A stretch of 64,000 bases of DNA, taken from NCBI GenBank assembly GCA_951799425.1, contig OX637392.1, forward strand, positions 57,403,593 to 57,467,592, given 5' to 3'. Both the position numbers and the translations under genes were made by a program. Positions 11,094 to 23,531 of the stretch are shown piece after piece. The DNA comes from Ilex aquifolium (Eukaryota; Streptophyta; Magnoliopsida; Aquifoliales; Aquifoliaceae). Below the pieces are notes generated by a model that ran no database searches, was not told where the DNA came from, and was given only the letters and a program-made list of their open reading frames with translations. Position 1 is the first letter of the stretch. Each line of letters begins with the position of its first letter.

Positions 11094-11785
11094 TGACTTG
11101 GGTGTAGTAAATATATGTGATATATATAACTCAAGATCCACTAGTCCAATAGCAACAAAAAATTACGAGGATTGGTCTTCGGGCAACGGTTAGACTGTTC
11201 CAACAGGGTGGTCGATGGGTCATGTTGGGTCTAAATCATGTTATATCAAAATTTGTTCAGTGCATACTTGTTCGTTTATAGTTTATATTCATGAGTGGTC
11301 GGATCTATATGTTTAAGCAATCTTTAGCTAGATTCGTGCAGAGAATGCTAAACAGGTATAAAAGGATTACCTATTTATTACCCGAACTCATTTAAATTAA
11401 ATTCAAGTCAATTATTTCCATGTCAATTTTTAATCACATGTCACCTATCGAAATCTCAACACAAGAAAATTATATTGACCCTTAAATCTATAAAAGCACG
11501 TAAACATTTCATCACAACCAACATGGGAAAAATATATCGCAACCTTAAAATATAAGATATTGTGTGAAAATATAAATTTTTTTACTTAAAAACGTTATTA
11601 AAGACCACATAAATAAGATGTTTGAAATATCATCAAACACAAAATAATACAACACATCATATAGTCAAAAAGAACTCATGTTCAGTCCTCTTCCAATCCA
11701 TTCAACAAAAGCTTGGATTCAAAACAAAAATCTTGTACCAAAATAGTGTCAACATCCTTATCACTAGAATGTGTAGCATGAAACA
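11094..11785. other. 3' flank, no gene
   Basis: AT-rich. Positions 11640-11785 match 58790-58930 beside the complete CRK and probably include the 3' untranslated region of the 11786 gene. Confidence 0.4.
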
Positions 11786-12618
11786 CTAACGAGGATATAA
11801 CTCTGTGATTGAAGCCTCATTCACTGAACAAAGGCCTGATTGACCTTTTGACTGATTGGATAGAGTTGCACTTGAACTATAACCTCGAACAGATGGCATC
11901 TCAGAATCACTATTGTTGAATGCGAAAAATGCAGGCTCTAAAGGCACTGCGAGAGTGAAAGATAAGCTATTAAGCATCAGAAGAACTGAAGCCATAGTTG
12001 GTCTATCTGCTACATTTTCTTGAACACATAACAGTCCGATATGGATGCATCTTATTATGTCTTGGTTCGATTCTGAACGCACAATCATTTTGGGATCTAT
12101 CAGATTTGAAGTTGTTCTATCTTGCCAATTTTTCCAAGCCTACAAGAATGAAACAAGTGCAGTTATGAGTAGTCATTGGATTATAATTTATGGGGCTAGG
12201 AATAAATCATCCTTATTTATACTCACATAACTAAGGAGATCCTTTACATTCTCCCCTTGTCGGGAAATGTTGTTCTTCTGACCACTTACAATCTCTAGAA
12301 CTAATACACCAAAACTGAAGACATCTGACTTTACTGAAAATTGCCCATGCATTGCGTACTCTGGTGCCATATAGCCGCTGCAATCATTAAGTCATAGGTG
12401 CATTATTAGTACTAGAAGCTTAAGATTGTGTTTAGGCTTAAAGGTAGGCTTCAATTTAAGTCTGCTACTTTTTTCTAGAGATTTCAAGAACTGCTTATTT
12501 TGTATCTTCAAGATTAATTAATCACAGTGTTTTGTAAAACTTTGAGCTACTTCAATGATAGATAATTTACACAACAAAATGTAAGAAGTGTAAGTTAATA
12601 TTCATTCGATACTTACTA

Positions 12619-12879
<261 letters not shown>

Positions 12880-14653
12880 TTAGTCATAGTTCTTACAGTT
12901 CACAATTTTTTTTTTAGAAAAACAAACAAGCTCAGTTGAACATAGAAAAGTAGGTGTGTCAAGAAGACAAGTTCCTCGCTCAAGCTCAAGTTGTATCTCC
13001 CCTTTTTAGCTCATAGGTACGCATGTAAGTTCCTTGCTCTTTCTCAGGATAAAAAAACTGTAACTTTATTTCGGTTTTGTGAGATATTTCAACCAAAAAA
13101 AAAAAATTGGGTAAGGATTTTAAATGGTTAATGAAGTCTGGATCTTTTTTTGTTTGACATTTGGTTTATTTGAGTAGATTGTGTTCTGGATTAAGTTATA
13201 AGAACTTTAGAGAAGGTGGTTTATTGGAGGACTACATACCAAATATGAAATGATCAAGACTTGCATTGGGCAAAAACTCATATACGAGAAGCCTTTCTGT
13301 TCCTTCTAGACAGAAACCCAGTAGCCTAACTAAATTCCTGTGCTGAAGCTTCACCACCAATAATACTTCATTCTTAAACTCATGTTCACCTTGTGCTGAA
13401 TCTATGGATAGCCTCTTCACAGCTACTTCTTTTTCATTTGGAAGCGTACCCTATAGATATATCAAAATTGATATTAGATACAGTCATTCTCTTAAGCAAT
13501 GATAGTTTTTGATTTGATACAACTAGACATATTTGGTAAGGGAAAGTACTTGTTTACCTTGTAAACAGCCCCAAAACCACCTTGTCCAAGCTTGTTACTG
13601 TCAGCAAAGTTATTCGTAGCAATTCTTATTTTGTCCAAGTCGTATTGTAAGGTTTCTATTCTGATAATTTCATCCTCGTCTTTGCAAAAAACCAACAAAT
13701 TTAGAAATGAATACAATGCTAAATCATATACGCGTAGTACATGGCTATAGCTATTAATTACAATCATAGCAAACATAGGTCATATTTTCCTCCACCAAGT
13801 ACAAATCGAGTAAAATACAATCTAATATGGCTTCCAATTCATTTGCACTAAACAATTATGCAAGAGGGAACATGTTAGTGGTGTTAATAACCAAAATTTC
13901 TTAGTGTTTATAAAATTGTAATTGCTATGACCGTTATATATGTGCTTTTGCTACTACTTTAATGTTATGAACAAAGACTACAAACAAATAAACGAAACCA
14001 AATTGAAAAATACTTAACACAAATTTACGTGGGTCAGCTGAAAAGATTACGTCCACGAGTGAAGAGTAAAGACAAAATTTCAGTATCAATAAATGGAGAT
14101 TACACAAAATTCTCTAATCAAGAGAATACAACTAAACATAAATGCCCAAGACTGATGGTCAACATCTCCAAAAGTAACTAAGTGATCCATAATCTATTTT
14201 AGGCCCAAAATATTTTGTCTTCAAATACAATAGTAGGATTTTTAATTGGTCTTTTAATTGAAGTGAAATTCTAAAATATCCACCTTTCCAAATCCTTAAG
14301 GAGAACAAAGTTTAAACCAGTTTTATACTGGGAGTGGGTGTTCAAATGCCACTAATTGACACATATTTTGACATTAATAAACCAGAGCATATTTATCACT
14401 ATGCATGGTTGACAATATTTGAAAATTCTCATTTTTCTTTATTGCACAGGACAATTATTATCACTATGAAGTATCAGTTTGAACGTACTCTTATTAAGAA
14501 AAAAAAAAAAAAACTTACCCACAAATTTCTGTTTTGGCTTCCTTTGTTTCCTCTTCCTCATCATAAAGATGCAAATGAAAACGATAATAATCACAGAGAC
14601 TACAATTGGAACGACAATTGTGTAAATAGTTCGAGTTGTACTATTTTCTTTTC

Positions 14654-16672
14654 CTGCAAAAGCAACAGAAATGTGCTTTCATTAGGTTATGTTTCAGTAC
14701 AAAATTTTTGGATGCTGAATCCATAGTGACAAACTCTATCCAAATCCAAAGTGAAAAGTAAATCTACTTAGAATAAGTAATCAAAGTGACCATCCCACAA
14801 GTAGTTATGTTAAAGGGACAATCTAATGAGTATGGGACACAGAAGAATAAAAACCCCATATGACTTCCTCTCCCCACTCCTCTATCACCCCAACGACCAT
14901 ACGACCACTCTTTCGGTGCCTTTCTTTTCTAATCCGAAACCCCAACCCCTTGGACGAACCTTGCTGCGATGCCTCCGCCACTGATGGGTTTGGTGGTGAT
15001 AGGTTCGGGTTAGGGGATGGACGAGTGAGGAGAGAGAAGCGGCAATTCTTTCTATTGAATGCAACGGTGATACTATGTTACCATTGATATCCTCAACCAA
15101 TAATAAAACTCCAAATGGGAAAGGTGAAACCCACTTAGACTTATATGGTAGGAGAGTGAGAATTTATTTGCTTACATGATAGGTTAGTTATTAATTTTTG
15201 TGAATCTATCTTCTTATTTGTTTTAGTATTATTAGTTAGTGATACCACATCAATTTGCTATGTGGTATAACCGTTGTAATGAATATTTTTTCCTCATTAG
15301 GGGTTAAAATACGATGATAATTAAAAATAAAAATTTAAAACCCGATATCAGAGCAGAATATTTATTTTAGAAAAGATGTTTGTCACGCTCGAAAAATCTA
15401 GCTTCTCAAACAATGCAGATGTGTTTGTTTTAGGTTGACCAAAAAGGTTGATTTTCAATAATTATTAAAGTCATCGTGAATGGATTTACTTTTTGGTAAA
15501 TGCAATGGGTATCAGTGTAATTTACGCAAAACGAGGGGGTAAAAAAATGGAATAGCAATTATAATAAAAGCTAAAAAAATGAGTTAAACATAAAACAGTA
15601 AAGTAGCAGGGGATAACAATCAAAGAAAAGCTCACAAAAATTTTCTTAATATTGCAACAACAATTAGTGTAGATATAAAATTCAATGGAAAATTTCAGTC
15701 ACACATCTCCTAATTTATCATATCTTCAAGAATATCCTCTATTTTTTTAATCTTCACTGACACTCCTATCAAATTAAATGTGTTAACTAGAATGTGATTT
15801 TACTAAATTGTCTATGATATATTTAAAAAATATATATATTATTCACACCCCCTTTAAATAGGCTCGAATTTTAATTTGTAAATAAAATAAAATTTAATCA
15901 GCTCGTATCGAATTTTAATCGGCTCAAATTAAAATTAAATCACAAATATAAAGGAAAGAGAAATGGATTTAAACACCGGTTGTAGTGGAAGTGAACGGTG
16001 GTGCAGCCGCCAATCATAAACATATTTGTATTCACACCAAAAATCAAATTACAAATATAAAACAGAGATAAAAGAATTTAAGCACCAGTTGTAGTGGAAG
16101 TGAGCGGTGGTAGTGATGGTGGTGTTATAGTGAGCGGCAATGACCATGGTGGTGGTGGTAACTATGGTGGTGACGGTGATGTTGTGGTGGTGGGTGTGAG
16201 TGATGGTGGGCGACGAGGGATGGTTGTTGGCGAATAGCGGTGGTGGTTGTAGGTGTTGGTGGGGGGTGACAGTGGGCGGCAGCGCTGGTGGATGATGACG
16301 GGTGGCAGTGGTGATGGTTGGTCAAATTATTATATAGATTAGTGAATATCACCCATCATAGTGTGTCAAATTTCTCGGTTGAACAAAACACATAAACTAA
16401 CCTATTGTTCTTACCCTTTAAATTTATTTATTTTTTGATAGTTATTTATTTCAGTTAAAATTGCAGATAAAAGAAAAATATTTGACATTTTTATGCCTGT
16501 CAGGTCGATGTTGCCTCAAATTCGCCATATTTTCTAGACTAAATGAGTGGGAGACCTTTCCAATATCATTGCACTTTTTGAGGAAGGAGGAAATAGTTGT
16601 ATCCACTAGAGGTGGAGATCCTTCAGGCTTCAACTATTCAATCTAATCATAAACACCTAATCAGAACCATAC
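14654..16672. other. Long intron 1 of the 11786-18441 CRK
   Basis: About 2 kb against 0.15 kb in the 2975-4189 copy. Positions 14860-14950 match 35160-35235 in the intron of another copy. Positions 15960-16130 hold two similar phrases about GGTTGTAGTGGAAGTGA, then the GGT-rich tract. Nothing coding is supported. Confidence 0.45.
16085..16335. repeat. GGT/GTG-rich imperfect microsatellite
   Basis: A purine-rich run dominated by GGTGGT and GTGGTG, inside intron 1. The open frame antisense to it is low-complexity His/Pro and not a gene. Confidence 0.7.
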
Positions 16673-16948
16673 CTGGAGGAGTTTCATTATAGAAACGATC
16701 GGTCTCAAACCTAAGATTACAGCTGGGTCTTAGAATTCTCGCTCCTTGTCTTCCATTGCAACAACGCGGGATTTCTTTAGCAAGCCCATCTAGGCAGGTG
16801 TCACATTGGATGTTAGATAAATCAGGGGTGCACTGCGAAAGTGCATATATTGTTTGAAAGGCAGGGCCACTAGTGCTCCCACTAGCAAACTTGCGCAAAG
16901 AATCTCCTGATTTAGCTTGTTCCCGTAGTCTGTCCAACAAGGTCCTTA

Positions 16949-17978
16949 GTGTTTTGAAAATCGGCCGTTACGGCGCGTAACGGCCGTTACGTAACGGTAT
17001 CGGCGGCCTCCGATTCCGTTACTGGCCGATTTAACGGATTGAAAAAAATTCACACCCGTAACGCCGTTACGGCTTCGTAACGGCCTGTAACGGACGTTAC
17101 ACTCCGTTGTAGCGCCGTAACGGCCGTTACATCATAACGGCCTAAAATCTTTAATTTGGCAGCAAAAAAGAAAGATCCATGAATAACAAATATGATACTC
17201 TTTTCAGATTTAAACGAGTGGAAGAAGAGATCTAAACTTCATACAATACATACCTGTTGAGTTTCTTCTTCTTGTGGAATTTTGTGGCTGATGTATATAA
17301 TTTTATATACAAGTTGCAGAGATGAACAAGTCTTGAAAGTGAAGAAGATGAAGTGGGAATAATTGGGTACAATGCACTCAAAAAGAAGTTTGGAGTGTGA
17401 ATCATTTTGATTGATCCGTTTTCATCAGAGGTCCTCGTGATCCATCATGGCTGGTCACGTGGGTGTTAAAATGGAGAAAACAACACTCCACAAACACACA
17501 GAATAAGAAAAGCTTTTGCCTTTGAAGACCACATGTCCAAAACTATGTTTTAAATAGATACGTGTATTAAATTTGACTAATTCTTTTTTAAAATTAAGTC
17601 AATATTACAAAAAATTATTAAATATAATAAAAGAAAATTAAGTTTATTAAAATTAATTCTATATTTCGTTTTTAGGGGAGATATGAATTATAAAAAAAAT
17701 TCACGTTACCGATTTTCGTTATCATTAATGTTTATTCAATGTTACTCATATTTTTAATATCTCATTAACATGTTTATGTACAATAAAATACACTAAAAAT
17801 CACGAAACACTCATATTTGCATTATTTTATAGTTGAAACATGTAAATATTTATTTTTTATAAGCATTGTGAGTTGAAAAAAAAAATTCACGTCTCCGGTT
17901 TCCGTTACTGTTACGTAATATCCGTTACACCGTTACCGTTACCGTTACGACAGGCGTTACCGTTATTCAGAACCACGT
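16949..17978. mobile_element. Insertion with CGTTACG-rich ends inside a CRK exon
   Basis: The CRK ectodomain code stops at a sequence beginning GTGTTTTGAAAATCGGCCG and resumes after one whose inverse begins GTGGTTCTGAATAACGG, so the ends are imperfect inverted repeats. Both ends carry many CGTTAC/GTAACG words. About 1.03 kb, no transposase seen: a non-autonomous DNA transposon of unassigned superfamily. I could not fix the target duplication. Confidence 0.65.
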
Positions 17979-18441
17979 GTGCCTGATTGAACTGATCCAC
18001 GTCTGAATCTGATAAATTGTTAGGGCTCCACACAGCCCCAGGTGGGCCCATATCTAATTGGTGGAGTATGGTGAAATTTGAGAACCTTAACATACAATTA
18101 TCATACCATCCAATTGCCCCAAGGTAGTTTGGAGAAAGTTGCACAAGCTTATGGGTAGAATCATTGACACAACTACGACAGATATCCAGCTCAACATCTC
18201 CCCGACATAGGGCAATTGCGTTAACTCTATCAGAGTTTTGGCCAAAAGAAGAACTGTAGAAGCCATTTCTACCAATATTGGGAGCAAAGGAGGAGAGAAG
18301 GGTGTTCTTATTTGACTCAAACATGCTGGTACTACCATTGTCTCCACGGACGAGGTATCGGAAATTAGGCTGCCCATTGCTGAGGCTAAGAAAGCCTATA
18401 AGGATATGGGAAGCAAAGAAAAGCAACCTCCAGTAACCCAT

Positions 18442-18881
18442 TGTTATCGTATCAAATGACAGAAGTTTTCGGTTTCTGTAGCACCTATAGGCTGGTGAAG
18501 GATGATGAAGAAAACATGAACCTGAAATTCAATTGGAAGAGTGGTGCTTGTAATGGAAGATGTGATGAAATGGATGGGTTTTGGGGTATTATGAGGTTGC
18601 GGTGGGATACAGCGTTGATTGGGATGGGAGTGGTTGAAGACAAGGGAGGAAGTTGGGAGGTGGTTTTCATACTGTTGACCTTCTCAGTCTTCTTGATTGC
18701 AAGACTCGCAAGTTTATTTTTTTCAATAATGCTACACTGACTTGACAGGTGGAGGATTCAAATTTTTCTACTACTTTTTGTGGAAATACAGAAGAGAAAA
18801 TAAATGTCGATTGGATTGGGAATGACTAAAGACAAGACAGGCAGGCAAGTGGTTGGTGGACCTTTTGATCAGCCTCGTCCT
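18442..18881. promoter_or_regulatory. 5' flank of the split CRK, with one W-box core
   Basis: TTGACA at 18742-18747 lies in ACTTGACAGGTGGAGGATTC, the degraded equivalent of the TTGACTTGGAGGATT block upstream of other copies. No gene on either strand is supported; the 99-codon plus frame at 18441-18740 has no recognisable features. Confidence 0.35.
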
Positions 18882-19043
18882 TTTTTTTTTTTTTGATAAA
18901 TAAAAAAGAAATAGGGATAAGGAAGAGCATCAGCGATCATTTCGATAGGATCTCACCGATAGGATCATAAAGCCTCTGACCGCTTCTGAAACACCTCTCG
19001 TGACTAAATCTAATTAAGTTAATATAGCGGTCAACCACCTAAC
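18882..19043 (-). mobile_element. SINE-like retroposon
   Basis: Minus-strand element ending TTTATC followed by a run of A (the T run at 18882-18896). Near its 5' end is TAGCTTAGTTAGGTGG, similar to a tRNA-type A box; a B box is not convincing. Flanks share GTCCTT, and 4480-4530 in the paralogous flank is uninterrupted, supporting an insertion here. Confidence 0.5.
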
Positions 19044-19672
19044 TAAGCTAGTCCTTAGTTGCAAGACCCCCCGTGTTTATTCACACTCAACTTCTAAATG
19101 GGATAGATGTGGTGATATAGCATATATGATTGTGACCAATTACATTTTTTTGTGGCAACGTTAAGACGATACCTACCATGGTCTCATCTGGAACTTTGCC
19201 TATACGATGTTGCTGAATAATTATTTAAGTTACACCATTTGTAACACCTTAAACTTTTAGAATAGATGGTAATTTAACATGACATTAGTATTTACAGATT
19301 TTCATATGCTGGACTTAAAATCAAGCTTGCACGTGATTGAATTTATTGAAGTATAAATACTCAGGTCATACCAACTTAATTTTGTAGAGTTAATAGTGTT
19401 TTAACATAAAATAGTTTTATTTATTTCCACATCCCCAAAGCACAAATGGGCTGGTAAGATAATGTAATGAAGAGTATCTTAATCCTTTTAGAATTTTGTA
19501 TATGGTTGTAAACTGTCCCTAAATATTATCGGTATGATTAATTCTACAGTATAAACACTATCATCTTTTAGAGTATTGCTCTTATTTTTCTGTCGATTTA
19601 TGATTGTGTATATTCTATTGATAGAAGAAATGGTAAAATATTTGTGTCCCTGTTACTAATGCGCTACATATC
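19044..19672. other. Intergenic, nothing recognised
   Basis: AT-rich unique-looking sequence up to the start of the duplicated segment. Confidence 0.3.
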
Positions 19673-19779
19673 TCTTGATCCACTACTGATTCCCTATATT
19701 GTAGGATAGCATGTAGTAGTTGTCTTTCAAGTATGGGTGGTATGTGTGGTGTGTCGATTTGATTATAATTGCTTAATTG

Positions 19780-19960
19780 TAGCACTTTAGTCTCTCAAGT
19801 TTTTAATTTGCGTCACTTTGATCTAACTGAAAACGCTGACCAACATTGTTCAACAGAGCTGATCACAAGCATTTCGCATGAACACCGTTAAAGAGTTCTT
19901 TTTTAAAATAAAAAAATAAAAATTTGAGGGACTAAAGTACAAATTGTAAACTTGAGTGCT
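19780..19960. mobile_element. Foldback MITE copy (unit marker)
   Basis: Counterpart of 2170-2339 within the segmental duplicate; the palindromic core is more degraded (GCTGATCACAAG, then CGCATGAACAC). Confidence 0.5.
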
Positions 19961-20134
19961 TGACATAACACAAATTGTAAACTTCATGGACTAAAGTGAT
20001 TTTGTATGTATGCGAGAAGCACATGGCCGGATCTGATTATTTACTTAAACTTACGATTATATCAAAATGAATTTATGATTATATCAAAATGACACAAATT
20101 AAAAACTTGAGCGATTAACTAAATAACATTATTG

Positions 20135-20180
20135 AAAGAGTAACAAATAGTTGATCAAAAAAAAAAAAGAGTAACAAATA
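20135..20180 (+). mobile_element. Micro-retroposon, 16-nt payload
   Basis: A 15-bp direct repeat (AAAGAGTAACAAATA, at 20135-20149 and 20166-20180) brackets GTTGATC plus nine A. Same logic as 5973-6028. Confidence 0.6.
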
Positions 20181-20417
20181 AAGTAAGACAAAACGCATAC
20201 TTAAGGAGATAGTACTGCATTTTCCTGTATATAATACATAGCTAACTCTTAGTTAATTCTTGGAAATACTATTAACATTCTTGAATTTTTAACCAATATT
20301 CCAAGTGCATAGTCTCTTTTATTTTTTTTTGTCCCAAGTTTGGCTAGCTTTCTGAGTCTATCTAGAATAGAGCTCAGTCATGATGGATGTTTTAACAGAA
20401 GTTTACCTTTATATGCA

Positions 20418-20802
20418 CTAGCAAAGTATGACGTCAATTTGCACATGAAAATTTTTGTTGAAACATTTTATAAAATACATAAAAAAAAAATTAATTATGT
20501 AATTATATTAGATATTATCTCATATTTATCATACTTAAATTATTTGTATTCTTTTCATAATTATAAATATCCAATGAACTCATTTTCTGTAATTATTTTA
20601 TTCGAACTACCAAGTAATAAGTGTAATAGATTTTTTTTTTCTCAAATTTTTTTTGCTTTTTGTCTTTCTTGTTTTTACTTTGTGCATTAGTGGCATTTTA
20701 CTTTGAACATGTTAGCCTTTATAGTTTTTTATAAGGACAAAATAGTGAATCAAATTTTTTTTATGTTAATATACATTTATTAATAATATAGATAGATATA
20801 GA
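20418..20802 (-). mobile_element. Short Helitron-like element
   Basis: Read on the minus strand it starts TCTATATCTATCTATATTA and ends ATACTTTGCTAG, inserted between A and T. Absent from the paralogous flank at 2440-2460. Very AT-rich; no coding capacity. Confidence 0.55.
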
Positions 20803-21111
20803 TATACACATGGTAACATCGGCCCTTTGCAATTCTAGACTATCCCACCGTATATAACTTTAATATTACAGAAATCTAGAGTTCAATAATTTTTTTTAAC
20901 CAATACCATACAATTTTGATATGATGAAAAATTACCTTGTTAAGGTGTTCAACTAATTTATAGACAAGTTGACAAGTTGAACGAATCTTATTGGATGAAG
21001 TCATGCTTCGTAGTTCAATAACTCAAATTTCTAGAAAATTACAAAATGAAGGGAAGGATTCCCGAGCCTTCTTATCTTAATTTGATTGCTATATCCTAAT
21101 AGTACTTGTAA

Positions 21112-21843
21112 ATTGTAACTCAAAAAATCGTTCGAATATCAATTTGGACTCTCAAAGATAAAAAATTTTAATTTGTAACCCTCAAAGATATAAATTTGTA
21201 TCAATGCGCACTTGAAACTAACAGTTGTTAGTTTGCCATCTAAAATTAGTTGGGTGAGTTATATCTTCACTTCCTCAAATTTGTCACTTAATTATTTGGA
21301 CCCCTTCACATTTAGAATATTATTCTTACACCTCCTAACGTTTGTGCACGTGTAACATATAGCCTTTTATCGTTGATATTTGTTAATATAACCGTTAAAA
21401 ACACATGATTTCATCTTAATAAAAAATTATAATCTTCATACTACCCTTTATTTTGTAGGTCCGTTATACTCTAAAGTTCAAAATCAAACTTACCATTTGA
21501 ATGCCCAATATAATGCATGAATTTATGTAATGTTTTTTATATCCAATGCAATACATCACTTGAACAGATTTATTAGGATGCCCAATTGGGGGAACATTTT
21601 TAGTCATATTTGGATTCTCAAGGATGTAGATGTAATATTTCAAATGTGAGAGATCTAAGTGATTAAGTGATAAGTATGAAGGAATCTAGGTGTAATTTAT
21701 CTATTTAGTTTTAGATGACAAACTAACGGTTATTAGTTTCGGTGTGCATTGACACAAATTTATATCTTTGAGGGTGAAATTGAGATTTTTGATTTTTGAG
21801 GGCAAATTAAGATTCGAATGATCTTTCACGACACAATTTGCGA
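21112..21843. mobile_element. Foldback DNA element with about 150-bp arms
   Basis: The left arm (about 21112-21260) is the inverse of the right arm (about 21700-21843); both share CCCTCAAAGATATAAATTTG. The paralogous site near 2573-2600 lacks it. Superfamily unassigned (Mutator-like is possible); ends are approximate. Confidence 0.65.
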
Positions 21844-21951
21844 TTAACCCAATTTATAATATCTCTCTACCATCATCCCTACCGACTTGTCCCCCTACGG
21901 ATCCTAACATTATTAAAAAATTATTTATTGACGTGCTTAACAAAAAATAGT

Positions 21952-22137
21952 GAAGACTCTCACAATCTAGCCTCAATTAGTGGAGAGAAGTTGAGTGATG
22001 TTGGAGCTCTAACTAACAATTGTGAGAGTCAATGGAGAAATAAGGATACACAGATTCTTGGAGAAAAAAGGGCGAAGACTCTCACAATCTAGCCTCAATT
22101 AGTGGAGAAAAGTTGAGTGATCTTGGAGCTCTAACGG
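21952..22137. repeat. Two direct copies of a 64-bp unit, period 124 bp
   Basis: Positions 21952-22013 and 22076-22137 are nearly identical (GAAGACTCTCACAATCTAGC...). The spacer holds AATTGTGAGAGTC, the inverse of part of the unit. Confidence 0.8.
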
Positions 22138-22139
22138 CA

Positions 22140-22680
22140 ACATGTTCAGACCAAGAAGACAATCCAATCGGGCCTATAAATTTGGAAAGTTCAAATTTGC
22201 ATTAAAATCTGCATGGTAGTTCAACAAACTCCAAATAAAGAGGGATTCTCTATTGTCAACTTCCCCTGTTATCAAGTTGTCATCACAACAAATGGAGGGC
22301 ACACCAGATTGTCAAACGGCTAAAACCAGAACCAGATTTCATGGGATTTCTCTTTTATTTGATTTACAACTGAATCATTGTAACTTTATTTAAATACCTC
22401 ACTTGTATTGCCCAAGTGTTCACGTTGCCATTGAATAAAATTTGAGTTTCATTTTCTTTCAGAACAAATACTCGATCGACTTAGTTTTTCTTTACGATTA
22501 TGGAATGTTGTGATCGATACCGCATTTTTTATGATCGATCATCGGTGTTTGTGATTGATCATGATCTCTCTTGAGCAGTTATAACTTATCATTTCAAAAT
22601 TGTAACTTTACTATGCAAAGTAGTAACCGGCGAAACCGGTACCCAAAAAAAAAAAAGGGTACCACAAAGTTTCCCTCCTC
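22140..22680. repeat. Possible LTR fragment
   Basis: Positions 22370-22480 have the look of a plant LTR R/U5 region: TTGAATAAAATTTGAGTTTC followed by a pyrimidine-rich stretch. No paired copy or clear ends are seen, so the call is weak. Confidence 0.25.
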
Positions 22681-22743
22681 CTAAACATTTATGAAAAAAT
22701 ATATATCTATGGTGGGCTGTACTATTTATGGTATATTGTTATA

Positions 22744-23117
22744 CTAGTCATAACCCGTGCTTGAAGGTACGATGAAACATAAAATCGATCTCACTATATT
22801 AAATAATAATTTTGTTCAAAATATATAATTCGATAAATTTTTTTTAACATGTGTATACTTTTTTTTTTTTTAAGAAAAAGAAAAATTTTATTCAATGAAT
22901 CAATGAATTACAAGTATCAAAGCAATTCAAACAAATCTAACATGTGTATAGTGTCGTGTATGAATAATGTTAAAAATAAAAATTATGTTAAGCTATAAAT
23001 TAATCTAATATTAAATAATTAAATATGTGATAGAAATGAGTGATATAATGTTTTTGAAAGAAAAAATATTTAAGAGATAAAAATTCAAGTTACTAAATAT
23101 TTTATTATATAGGTTGA
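22744..23117 (-). mobile_element. Helitron-like element carrying a retroposon
   Basis: On the minus strand the 3' end reads CACGGGTTATGACTAG followed by T, a common plant Helitron terminus. The likely 5' end is TCAACCTATATAATAAAA. A poly(A) retroposon (22845-22950) inserted later. Confidence 0.5.
22845..22950 (-). mobile_element. 5'-truncated retroposon, 80-nt payload
   Basis: A 13-bp direct repeat (TAACATGTGTATA, at 22845-22857 and 22938-22950) brackets a minus-strand insert ending in an A tail. Source family unknown. Confidence 0.7.
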
Positions 23118-23221
23118 TATTCACGTCTGGGCAATGCAATTTTGCACCACAAAATCCACTGGCTCTCTGTTGTCCTGCCATCAAATACCAACCCACCTAA
23201 CAATAGTCACTACCGACCATT

Positions 23222-23531
23222 GAACATGGCTTATCCCATTATTATGTCCTCCCATCAACTATTAGCCATACAATCAGGTACAGGTAGGGGTGGAGTCATA
23301 AATTTGTTCTAAGCATGGAACATGGCTTCAATGGAGACGTTCGCCTTTGGAATGAAGTGGATGAATAGACACTTGAGCTTGGACCTGATGAAATTTGGGA
23401 AAAACATGGACCAGGTTACTATACGGAGGACGGGGAGACATGACCGCGACTTAATTTGTTCTAAGGTGATGGAACATGGCTTATCCCATTATTATGTCCT
23501 CCCATCAACTATTAGCCATACAATCAGGTAC
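23222..23531. repeat. Two identical 60-bp direct repeats, period 250 bp
   Basis: Positions 23222-23281 and 23472-23531 are identical by eye (GAACATGGCTTATCCCATTA...). Between them, 23331-23456 plus gives a protein-like frame (NGDVRLWNEVDE, then LGPDEIWEKHGPGYY) broken by two stops. I do not recognise it; it may be a gene fragment. Confidence 0.6.

Noticed and set aside
14334-14726. 130-codon plus frame
   Set aside because: Runs antisense through the membrane exon of the 11786-18441 CRK.
16125-16352. His/Pro-rich minus frame of 75 codons
   Set aside because: Translation of the GGT-rich microsatellite in an intron.
18441-18740. 99-codon plus frame next to the split CRK
   Set aside because: No recognisable features, and not conserved in the flanks of the other copies.
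21952-22137. Direct repeats considered as a CRISPR-like array
   Set aside because: Only two copies, 64 bp long, in plant nuclear DNA with transposon context; no array.
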